32,314 nt of DNA from Mycoplasmatota bacterium (lineage in GTDB: Bacteria; Bacillota_I; Bacilli_A; Izemoplasmatales; Izemoplasmataceae): NCBI GenBank assembly GCA_022712785.1, contig JAFLJX010000018.1:1-32314 (forward strand), read 5' to 3'. The notes under the pieces were generated by a model, which ran no database searches, was not told the origin of the DNA, and saw only the letters and a program-made list of their open reading frames with translations. Below are positions 1 to 6,512 of the stretch, one piece after another. Numbering within the stretch: position 1 is the stretch's first letter; each line of letters opens with the position of its first letter. The position numbers and the translations under genes were made by a program.

Positions 1-4
1 GTGT

Positions 5-28
5 TATAATATAGTTGTTGATCAACAA
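5..28 (+). promoter_or_regulatory. -10 box and 14-bp palindrome before the first AraC gene
   Basis: A perfect TATAAT lies at 5-10. A perfect palindrome, TTGTTGATCAACAA, follows at 15-28 where the transcription start would be. Any -35 lies outside the window. AAGGA at 27-31 is the ribosome site for the ATG at 41, so the palindrome touches it. Autoregulation by a dimeric protein is an inference. Confidence 0.45.
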
Positions 29-40
29 GGATGTGGATAG

Positions 41-1252
41 ATGAAGCTTATACAGGAAGTAATTGATTATATTGAAGAAAATCTTTTTTATGAAATAACA
101 TTAGATTCAATATCAATCGAATTTCATTATTCAAAATTTTATTTAAGTAGGGAGTTCAACACTTCGTTAGGACTATCAATCCCTAGTTACATTAAACTAA
201 GAAGACTATCTGAATCAGTACTAATGATGAAAGATAATGAACTTAATATCTCTGATATTGCTTTTAAATGTGGATTCAACTCAATATCATACTATATTAA
301 GGGATTCAAGGATACATATGGTGTAACGCCAACTGAATATAAAAAATGTAAACAATATATTCAGTTATTTAAAAAGATAATTATAGGAGGGAATAAAGTG
401 TTTAAAAACATAGAAGAAGTAAATAAGTACATCTTTAATAGATATAATGAATATGATAGTGTTAATCAGTTGTTTTCAAGCATAGAAAATATTGTATTAT
501 ATGGAGTAAAAGACACATCTATTGAATATTTTGCTTTAATAGAAGATACTAAAGGTCATGTACTTATGGAGTGCACATTAAATGTGTTAACTGGATCATT
601 TGAAAAGTCAATAATTGCTCATGATAAAAATACTCCAAGGATCAATTTGTTAAAATTATTGAAAGAAGACGATCAAGTATTTGTTGAGTGTTTAAACAAT
701 AAAACAAAGAAACAACATATAGGGAAGCTAATTGATATTGGTAAACGGGAGTATCTTGTTGATATGTGTAGAATTAGAGACACATATATCAATGAACTAG
801 ATCACTATATACAAGAACAGCCAACAATAGATATGATTGACAAAATGAAAAAAGAAATAGAGTTGTTGTTTGAGTGTAAAAACAATATCGAAATCAAGGA
901 AGTAATTAAATCGAAAACAAATATTGAATTGGTAAGATTAGTAAATAAAAAGGCCTTAATAGTATACTTAATAAATGGTAAAAAGACATTTATGATATTT
1001 GATGCATTACTTGATTTAGAAAGTAAACAATATACATATAATTATAATTCAGGGTTTAATAACTTTAATAAACAAGGGTCATTAGTATGGAACTCTAATG
1101 TACTTGAGGTTAGACTTAGTAATCAATATTTCTCTGAATTAATATTAGGCTCAGGAGAATTATATAAATTATATAATTCCAGACACGTTATCGAATTTGA
1201 AGGAAAGCTTAGAGGCTTGTCTGCTATCTATTTTTCTTCAGAGAATAAGTAG
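41..1252 (+). CDS. AraC-family regulator, N-terminal HTH, unknown C-terminal domain
   Basis: This is a transcription regulator of 403 residues. Residues about 5-105 form the double helix-turn-helix of the AraC/XylS family. The second helix region (GFNSISYYIKGFKDTYGV, then TPTEYKK) is a textbook match. Unlike most AraC proteins the HTH comes first, and about 300 residues follow. That part is mixed alpha/beta and hydrophilic, with no signal peptide or membrane span; I do not recognise it, and I do not see a GyrI-like effector domain. It presumably senses a ligand or partner in the cytoplasm. The start is supported by AAGGA nine bases upstream. A terminator-like hairpin follows at 1279-1309, so the gene appears monocistronic. 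Its targets are not evident; the permuted GH114-like gene is next but has a separate leader. Confidence 0.85.
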   Translation: MKLIQEVIDYIEENLFYEITLDSISIEFHYSKFYLSREFNTSLGLSIPSYIKLRRLSESVLMMKDNELNISDIAFKCGFNSISYYIKGFKDTYGVTPTEYKKCKQYIQLFKKIIIGGNKVFKNIEEVNKYIFNRYNEYDSVNQLFSSIENIVLYGVKDTSIEYFALIEDTKGHVLMECTLNVLTGSFEKSIIAHDKNTPRINLLKLLKEDDQVFVECLNNKTKKQHIGKLIDIGKREYLVDMCRIRDTYINELDHYIQEQPTIDMIDKMKKEIELLFECKNNIEIKEVIKSKTNIELVRLVNKKALIVYLINGKKTFMIFDALLDLESKQYTYNYNSGFNNFNKQGSLVWNSNVLEVRLSNQYFSELILGSGELYKLYNSRHVIEFEGKLRGLSAIYFSSENK

Positions 1253-1278
1253 TATTATAGTTAATATATTATCATTGT

Positions 1279-1309
1279 AAAACGAGTAACCATTTGGTTG
1301 CTCATTTTA
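1279..1309 (+). terminator. Rho-independent terminator after the AraC gene
   Basis: GAGTAACC (1284-1291) pairs with GGTTGCTC (1296-1303), with one G-U pair and a four-base loop. It is flanked by AAAA on the left and followed by TTTT on the right. Confidence 0.65.
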
Positions 1310-1439
1310 TGAGCTACATAGATAAAAAGCGCGTTTATTCACAAAAATGTAAAGATATGATATCATTGATAGAAATCAGAGTGTAAGTATTTAAATGTTA
1401 AGATTGTAAAAAAATCACTTTTAGAATGGAGTATTCAAT

Positions 1440-2420
1440 ATGAAAAGACTTATAATAATTGTTATGACATCTTTAATAATATTCTTAACTAGTTGTTCGA
1501 CTAATCAGGAAATTCCATATAATATAAATTATAGACAAGAAATGCGAGATTTTGTTCAAGGAATAAGTACATATGCTAAAGAAACCAATCCTAGTTTTGT
1601 TGTCATTCCTCAGAATGGACATGAACTACTCACAGAAGACGGAGAATACACAGGGATAACATCATTAGAATATATTAATGCGATTGATGGAATTGGGCGT
1701 GAGGACTTGTTTTATGGATATAATAATGATGATGAAGCAACACCGGAATTAGAACGAAGTGAAATGGTAGGATTCATGAATGTTGCTGTAAACCAAGGAC
1801 TTAGAGTTTTAGTCACAGATTATTGTCAAACACATTCCTTCATGGATGATTCTTATAACCTAAATACTGGAAGGAATTATATTTCATTTGCCGCAGATTC
1901 AAGAGAATTGGATAATATACCTATGTATCCAATAAATCCTATTAATGTTAATGATTTTAATGTTACATCTTTACCTGAAGTAAATAATTTTCTTTATTTA
2001 CTAAATCCAGGTTCATATTCTTCAAAAGATACTTTTCTAAGTGCAGTTCAAAATACTAATTATGATTTAATTATTATTGATTTGTTTTATGATGGAGACT
2101 TTGAGTTAACTAAAAGTGATGTAGAATCACTTAAAATCAAAGCAAATGGTGGAAGTCGTTTAGTAGTTTCTTATATGAGTATTGGAGAAGCAGAAGATTA
2201 TAGATATTATTGGAATAATATCTGGGCTAAGAATGCTCCGTCATGGCTCGATGAAGAAAATACTAATTGGAGTGGTAATTATAAAGTTAGATATTGGGAG
2301 AAATCTTGGCAAAGTATAATATTTGGAAATAATGATTCATATCTTAAGATGATTCTTGATGCAGGGTTTGACGGTGTATATCTAGATATTATAGATGCTT
2401 ATGAATATTTTGAAGATTAA
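1440..2420 (+). CDS. MJ1477/TM1410 (GH114-like) lipoprotein, apparently circularly permuted
   Basis: This is an exported lipoprotein of 326 residues with a putative glycoside-hydrolase TIM barrel. Residues 1-19 are a lipoprotein signal with lipobox LTSC (Cys19). The family hallmarks are SYMSIGEAEDYRYYW and GFDGVYLDIIDAYEYF. From memory, ordinary members have these in the N-terminal half, followed by a second half with NP-F-V-PQNG-ELL, IDGIG-EDLFY and a VLV-DY strand. Here the 'second half' (about residues 30-160) comes first and the 'first half' (about 175-326) comes last, ending right after the AYEYF motif. The family is related to endo-alpha-1,4-polygalactosaminidase (GH114), but most members have no proven substrate. 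GGAG eight bases upstream supports the start. A bidirectional terminator follows. Family assignment is firm; the permutation rests on remembered family order. Confidence 0.82.
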   Translation: MKRLIIIVMTSLIIFLTSCSTNQEIPYNINYRQEMRDFVQGISTYAKETNPSFVVIPQNGHELLTEDGEYTGITSLEYINAIDGIGREDLFYGYNNDDEATPELERSEMVGFMNVAVNQGLRVLVTDYCQTHSFMDDSYNLNTGRNYISFAADSRELDNIPMYPINPINVNDFNVTSLPEVNNFLYLLNPGSYSSKDTFLSAVQNTNYDLIIIDLFYDGDFELTKSDVESLKIKANGGSRLVVSYMSIGEAEDYRYYWNNIWAKNAPSWLDEENTNWSGNYKVRYWEKSWQSIIFGNNDSYLKMILDAGFDGVYLDIIDAYEYFED

Positions 2421-2524
2421 TTCAGTGATAGAACTACTGATAAACTAAATTGAATGATTACGGCTTGAGAATTGATACACAACTTGGTGGAGAAGGATAG
2501 ACTGTACTTAAATACAAAAGTTAT

Positions 2525-2569
2525 TAAAAAAAGGGCTAAAACTCGAATACGAGATTTATCTCTTTTTTG
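2525..2569. terminator. Bidirectional terminator between convergent genes
   Basis: An A-run and GGG on the left pair with CTC and a T-run on the right. Inside, TAAAACTCG (2537-2545) pairs with CGAGATTTA (2550-2558) with one mismatch and loop AATA. The run of A on one side and T on the other serves both the + gene ending at 2420 and the minus gene ending at 2608. Confidence 0.6.
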
Positions 2570-2607
2570 TAGACTCTAAAGCATCTTTGTACGGATTATG
2601 TGAACTA

Positions 2608-2832
2608 TTATAATTTAATATTGGAGTGCACATCTTTGTTGTATTTGATACTAATTAAATACAGAATTATTATATACAATATAATTACTGTACTAACATT
2701 TAGAAAAGCTAAAACATAAAGCTCTAATATATCTATAATTTGTAACATTTTATAAATGTGTATATCAAGTGTTACTGTAAATACTATCATGAACAAACCG
2801 ATAAAAATTAAAGCTACTTTACTTCTTTTCAT
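2608..2832 (-). CDS. Small two-helix membrane protein, function unknown
   Basis: A 74-residue hydrophobic protein. Two membrane helices are visible (about residues 7-26 and 36-62), with basic N- and C-terminal ends (MKRSK; SIKYNKD). It is the only gene on the minus strand that I support. The start is backed by a strong AAGGGG ribosome site (complement of 2841-2846) seven bases from the ATG. It converges on the GH114-like gene across a shared terminator and diverges from the XRE regulator, so that regulator may control it. I recognise no family. Confidence rests on the ribosome site and on the clean two-helix pattern. Confidence 0.6.
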   Translation of the reverse strand: MKRSKVALIFIGLFMIVFTVTLDIHIYKMLQIIDILELYVLAFLNVSTVIILYIIILYLISIKYNKDVHSNIKL

Positions 2833-2948
2833 GATTATTTCCCCTTCGTGCTAAAAGTTTTATCAATTTTAATAGTCTCCCTATTCCATTAACTATACGT
2901 AAAAGAAGAAAATATATTTAATGTTTACTTATATACTGTGGTTTTGGT

Positions 2949-2979
2949 TATTACGAATTATGCGTTACATGCCGTAATA
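2949..2979. repeat. Inverted repeat in the divergent intergenic region
   Basis: TATTACG (2949-2955) and CGTAATA (2973-2979) are inverted copies 17 bases apart, between the minus-strand membrane protein and the XRE gene. The spacing is long for a single dimer site. It could be an operator or chance in AT-rich DNA. Confidence 0.25.
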
Positions 2980-3038
2980 CTTAACATTATATGCGAGAAT
3001 AGAATAAATATCAAATAGAAATATACTGATTAAGCTTT

Positions 3039-3056
3039 GTATATAGATAAATATAC
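3039..3056. promoter_or_regulatory. Candidate operator upstream of the XRE gene
   Basis: GTATAT and ATATAC form an inverted repeat with a six-base spacer, 44 bases before the XRE start codon. A further ATATAC lies at 3021-3026. Small XRE repressors commonly bind such dyads in their own promoter. The assignment is positional inference only. Confidence 0.3.
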
Positions 3057-3099
3057 GGTAAACGCAAGTTGTGTACTAAAATAGAAACAGGTGATAATA

Positions 3100-3486
3100 A
3101 TGAAAAATCTTATAAAAATCAGAAAATTAAAAAAGATATCACAAAAAGGAATGTCAGAGTTTTTACATATTACTCAATCTACTTATTCACGATATGAAAG
3201 AGGAGTAATACAACCGGATTTAGAAACAATAAAGAAAATATCAAGATATTTTAATGTAACGACAGACTATTTACTTGATATGGTTAAAACTCCACATACA
3301 CCTAATAAAGTAGATTTTAGTATTATAACTAAAAATGAAAATGATCAGATAAAAATTGCTGAAGAGTTTGAAGTCTATTTAGGAGATAGAATTGTTACAG
3401 GTAAGGAATTGCTTAATTTAATGAATACCATGAAACAAATTGAAAAAACAATAGGTGAAAAGGTTTCTAATGAAACAAAAGAATAA
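3100..3486 (+). CDS. XRE-family helix-turn-helix regulator
   Basis: A 128-residue cytoplasmic DNA-binding protein. Residues about 3-62 are a Cro/C1-type HTH: IRKLKKISQKGMSEFL, then TQSTYSRYERG, then PDLETIKKISRYFNVTTDYLL. The remaining 65 residues are acidic/basic mixed and probably helical, perhaps for dimerisation; no peptidase or cupin domain is present. I chose ATG at 3100 rather than the in-frame GTG at 3091, because that GTG is part of the AGGTG ribosome site seven bases before the ATG. The gene ends in a strong terminator and has a dyad in its leader, so it is probably monocistronic and self-regulated. Candidate targets are itself and the divergent small membrane protein. Confidence 0.85.
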   Translation: MKNLIKIRKLKKISQKGMSEFLHITQSTYSRYERGVIQPDLETIKKISRYFNVTTDYLLDMVKTPHTPNKVDFSIITKNENDQIKIAEEFEVYLGDRIVTGKELLNLMNTMKQIEKTIGEKVSNETKE

Positions 3487-3538
3487 AAATAATAGTCATT
3501 TATAAATTATCTACATTTAGTAGGCATACAATATAAAC

Positions 3539-3580
3539 AAACACCTCTATACTACAATCTTAGTATAGAGGTGTTTTATT
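3539..3580 (+). terminator. Strong terminator after the XRE gene
   Basis: A perfect 16-bp stem (3539-3554 with 3561-3576) has a six-base loop, and the 3' arm runs into TTTT. Confidence 0.85.
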
Positions 3581-3628
3581 ATGATATAGTTTAAGCATAC
3601 AAAAATCAAATAATAAAGTTTTAGAATG

Positions 3629-3657
3629 TTGATACTTTCCTATTATAGTGCTATTAT
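3629..3657 (+). promoter_or_regulatory. Promoter for the GNAT gene
   Basis: TTGATA (3629-3634) and TATTAT (3652-3657) are spaced by 17 bases. A second TATAAT occurs at 3664-3669 but without a clear -35. Confidence 0.45.
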
Positions 3658-3756
3658 ACATGATATAATACCTATAGGATATGTACCATGTTAAAAAAGA
3701 CTTTGGTGTATATATTTATCATCTATTTTATTAGAATGGTGTGAGAGGGGACACAA

Positions 3757-4236
3757 ATGAAGTATTTATGGGAGAAATATTCAAAAGATAAACATGCTGA
3801 AATTGATACTTGGAACAGTAAAAATTCAGATATTGATAAATATGCAATGTATGGAGAAACACTTTCTAAAAATGCATTATGGTATAAGAATAATCCTGAT
3901 GATATAATCTCTAACTACAAGGATTTAATATATGTAGTCAAGGATGATTTAAAACTTATTGGGTTTATGATATGTAATATAAGTTTTATAAATGATTACT
4001 ATGTTGCCAATATGAACCCAATAGTTATTAATCCTGCATATTTAAGAAATGGATACGCTTCATCAGTGGTTGAAGAACTGATAAGTAATAGTTCAATGCT
4101 TTTCACTAAAAAGATTAAATACATAATGGTTATGATTGAAAAATCAAATATAAGTTCGATTGGTCTATTTGAAAAAAATGGGTTTAGTATATATAATGAG
4201 GAGGATAACTCCTTGTCATATAGACTATATATTTGA
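3757..4236 (+). CDS. GNAT-family N-acetyltransferase
   Basis: A 159-residue protein that would transfer an acetyl group from acetyl-CoA to an amine; the acceptor is unknown. The acetyl-CoA motif is at about residues 88-105: NPAYLRNGYASSVVEEL, matching the family's R/Q-x-x-G-x-A/G pyrophosphate loop. A central strand (KYIMVMIEKSN) and the late motif SSIGLFEKNGF with the usual N-x-x-x-x-x-F-x-x-x-G-F pattern are also visible. Length is normal for a single-domain GNAT. An AGAGGGG ribosome site sits six bases before the ATG. The stop is 63 bases before the next gene, so co-transcription with the membrane protein and the DtxR-type regulator is possible. Confidence 0.8.
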   Translation: MKYLWEKYSKDKHAEIDTWNSKNSDIDKYAMYGETLSKNALWYKNNPDDIISNYKDLIYVVKDDLKLIGFMICNISFINDYYVANMNPIVINPAYLRNGYASSVVEELISNSSMLFTKKIKYIMVMIEKSNISSIGLFEKNGFSIYNEEDNSLSYRLYI

Positions 4237-4299
4237 TGGGTAACTTTCAAATTATTTTTTATATGATTCTTATTATGGATAACTAGAGGAGATGTTAAT

Positions 4300-4803
4300 A
4301 TGGAGATTAATACAAAGTTAATAAAATTAGAAAACTCAGGATACAGATATGTATTCTCAGCAATTTGGATTATATATAGTTTAATGAATTTAAATAAATC
4401 ATATCAGGCATATAATAAATACATTATAAGTAATCCTGATATATCTACAAGTTATTTAAAGGGCGTCTATTTATACTTGACAATTATTGTAATTATGGTG
4501 ATATCAGTTATGGTTTTTATATATATTGATTACACTGTAAAAAATAAAGATAGGTACTTAGTGGTAAAAGATGACACAATATTCATACCGAATTCTATAA
4601 CAAGTAAAGTAAAAAAAATCAAGTTTGAAGATATTGATAATATAGGATTAGAAGGATTATACCAAGAAAAAGTAAAAATAAATATGAAAAGTAATGAATT
4701 TATTTTTGCACCTAGATTATATAATGTATTTGATATAGATATAAAGGATATATATAACACTTTAAATGAATTACTTGTCATAAAAAAATCAAAAATAAAA
4801 TAG
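4300..4803 (+). CDS. Two-helix membrane protein with a PH-like C-terminal domain
   Basis: A 167-residue protein. Membrane helices are at about residues 17-35 and 54-77. The C-terminal 90 residues (DRYLVVKDDTIFIPN, then KIKFEDIDNIGLEG, then KVKINMKS) have the strand pattern of bacterial PH-like domains found in small membrane proteins. The function is unknown. GAGGAGA lies about eight bases before the ATG. The gene ends 11 bases before the DtxR-type regulator, whose AAGGTGA site lies in that gap, so the two are almost certainly one transcript. That link could mean metal-related membrane physiology, but nothing in the protein shows metal binding. Confidence 0.7.
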   Translation: MEINTKLIKLENSGYRYVFSAIWIIYSLMNLNKSYQAYNKYIISNPDISTSYLKGVYLYLTIIVIMVISVMVFIYIDYTVKNKDRYLVVKDDTIFIPNSITSKVKKIKFEDIDNIGLEGLYQEKVKINMKSNEFIFAPRLYNVFDIDIKDIYNTLNELLVIKKSKIK

Positions 4804-4814
4804 AAGGTGATATT

Positions 4815-5195
4815 ATGGATATTTATGAATCAGGAGAAAATTATTTAGAAGCAATTTTCAAATTAGGAAAAGAGCAAGACATCGTTCGTTCAATTGATCT
4901 TGCTAACTTCTTTAATTTTTCTAAACCTAGTGTTTCACGTGCAATTCATAAACTAGTAAAACTTGAATTTCTAATTCATGAATCAAACGGGAATTTAAAA
5001 TTTACAGCAAAAGGCTTAGAAAGAGCAGAGATGATTTATGAAAGACATCAGTTTTTTAGTGAATTCCTAGTTTTTCTTGGTGTAGAAGAAGATATAGCTG
5101 AAAATGATGCTTGTAGAATGGAACACGTATTAAGTAAAGAATCTTTTAAAGCTATAAAGAAGTTTGTTTTAGAAAAAAAAGATATGAACTGTTAG
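4815..5195 (+). CDS. DtxR-family metal-dependent repressor (iron-type ligands)
   Basis: A 126-residue metalloregulator that should repress metal uptake genes when loaded with metal. Residues 1-70 are the winged HTH (SIDLANFFNFSKPSVSRAIHKL, then LTAKG-like FTAKGLERA). Residues 75-120 are the dimerisation/metal domain with NDACRMEHVLS. His78, Cys100, Glu103 and His104 match DtxR His79, Cys102, Glu105 and His106. MntR has Glu in place of that Cys, so iron is more likely than manganese. Asn9 sits where DtxR has Met10 and MntR has Asp8, which is unusual. The C-terminal SH3-like domain of full-length DtxR is absent, as in short members. A matching operator lies in front of the iron transporter just downstream. 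Confidence 0.88.
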   Translation: MDIYESGENYLEAIFKLGKEQDIVRSIDLANFFNFSKPSVSRAIHKLVKLEFLIHESNGNLKFTAKGLERAEMIYERHQFFSEFLVFLGVEEDIAENDACRMEHVLSKESFKAIKKFVLEKKDMNC

Positions 5196-5206
5196 AAAAA
5201 GAACTT

Positions 5207-5253
5207 AAGAAGTTGTATCTAAATCGTAATGATTTAGATACAACTTCTTTTAA
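5207..5253 (+). terminator. Strong terminator after the DtxR-type gene
   Basis: A perfect 19-bp stem (5207-5225 with 5231-5249) has loop GTAAT and is followed by T's. It separates the regulator from the iron operon. Confidence 0.88.
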
Positions 5254-5389
5254 ATTTGAAGTGTAGAGAAGTAGTATATTATAGATTAACCGTAATGTTT
5301 AAGAAATATCCATTTTAAACAATTTAAGTGGGTTAATATTTCTTTTAGATATAGGGTATAAATACTCTAAATGTATATTATAGCTTTAA

Positions 5390-5418
5390 TTGACATATCT
5401 CTTATGTGGTGTTATACT
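5390..5418 (+). promoter_or_regulatory. Promoter of the iron ABC operon
   Basis: A consensus TTGACA (5390-5395) is 17 bases from TATACT (5413-5418). This is the best sigma-70-type promoter in the window. The 62-base leader contains the candidate DtxR operator. Confidence 0.85.
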
Positions 5419-5423
5419 TCGTC

Positions 5424-5445
5424 TGAGTTAGCATGTGCTAACTTA
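5424..5445. promoter_or_regulatory. DtxR-box-like operator
   Basis: AGTTAGCATGTGCTAACT (5426-5443) is a perfect dyad with 8-bp arms around TG. Outer T/A bases extend it to 5424-5445. The half sites GTTAGC / GCTAAC resemble the DtxR/IdeR consensus TTAGGTTAGSCTAACCTAA. It begins six bases after the -10, over the expected start of transcription, where a bound repressor would block RNA polymerase. Confidence 0.65.
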
Positions 5446-5480
5446 GGAATTGTATAAAATAATATACAGGGAGGATAATA

Positions 5481-6512
5481 ATGAAAAAAATATTGATTTT
5501 ATGTTTAACTTTTTTCGCATTAGCTACACTTAGTGCGTGTGGTAAAGAAAAAGATACACCAGAAACAGGAGTAGAGAGAAAACTTGTAGTTTATATGTCT
5601 GGGCCTGAAAATATGATTAACTCACTGGAAAGTACTTTTGAAAGTACAGCTGGAGATGTTCTTGATATTACAATCTATAGCTGTGGGCAACTAAGAGATA
5701 AGGTTTGGATTGAATCACAGTCAGGAGAAATCGAAGCTGATATCTTCTTTGGATCTGATCCGATAATATATAATAAACTTGATAACCTTAATTTGCTGGA
5801 ACCATTTACTTTAACTGAATCTAATATAGTTAAGGATAAATATATAATTGAAAATCATAACTATGTAATCGTAGTTGAAAGATATTTAACAATTATGAAA
5901 ACAACTGATACAAATAGGTTAACTACTTCTCCAACATCTTATGCGGACTTAGGTAATTCAGAATATGATAGTGTTTTTGCAATGGCTGATGCTTCATTAT
6001 CCGCAACTGCGTTCGCAGTGGCTTCATCATTTTATGAAATGTCAGGATTTAATATGAACCTATTAAATTCATTAAATGATAACAATGTAATATTAACAAA
6101 ATCAAATGGTAGTATTCCATCAGGAATTATTGATGGTACATTTGATTTAGGAATTGCACCATATGATGCATTTGTAAGATTATCTAAAAACGCTACAAAA
6201 AATGATTATGAATTAGAATTAGAAGCTATATGGCCAACTGAAGGAACTATTTCTCTTATAAGACCAGTAGCGATTGCAAAACAAGAAGACAGAAGTGATG
6301 CTTTAACTGATGTTGCTAAAGATTTTGTGGATTTCTTATTAAGTAAACAAGGACAAACTATTCAATTTAATAGCGGATTTATAAGTGTACGATCTGATAT
6401 TAATAATAGCTATCTACCAGCTGGTGTTACAGTTATTAATATAGATTGGGATTATGCTGCAATAAATGAAGCAACTTTTAAATCTAATTACGAAGATATT
6501 TTCAAAAATTAA
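5481..6512 (+). CDS. Iron(III)-type ABC transporter substrate-binding lipoprotein
   Basis: A 343-residue membrane-anchored binding protein of the FbpA-like / family 1 solute-binding group. The signal ends in lipobox LSAC (Cys20). The mature start (KLVVYMSGPENMINSLESTFE) and the GEIEADIFFGSD segment match the family's opening strand-helix and the E-x-x-x-G-x-x-x-AD motif. The C-terminus has the QGQTIQFNSGFISVRSDI segment typical of these proteins. The tyrosine pair that binds ferric iron in FbpA could not be placed with certainty. It is the first gene of a three-gene operon with permease and ATPase. A strong promoter with a DtxR-type operator precedes it, favouring iron over phosphonate or thiamine. 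The start has GGGAGGA ten bases upstream. A hairpin follows the stop. Confidence 0.85.
   Translation: MKKILILCLTFFALATLSACGKEKDTPETGVERKLVVYMSGPENMINSLESTFESTAGDVLDITIYSCGQLRDKVWIESQSGEIEADIFFGSDPIIYNKLDNLNLLEPFTLTESNIVKDKYIIENHNYVIVVERYLTIMKTTDTNRLTTSPTSYADLGNSEYDSVFAMADASLSATAFAVASSFYEMSGFNMNLLNSLNDNNVILTKSNGSIPSGIIDGTFDLGIAPYDAFVRLSKNATKNDYELELEAIWPTEGTISLIRPVAIAKQEDRSDALTDVAKDFVDFLLSKQGQTIQFNSGFISVRSDINNSYLPAGVTVINIDWDYAAINEATFKSNYEDIFKN

Noticed and set aside
3091..3099. GTG start for the XRE protein
   Set aside because: That GTG is part of the AGGTG ribosome site serving ATG 3100.
4815..5195. MntR (manganese) identity for the DtxR-type regulator
   Set aside because: Cys100 replaces the Glu99 of MntR, and the neighbouring operator and transporter are iron-type. 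Manganese is not excluded by sequence alone.
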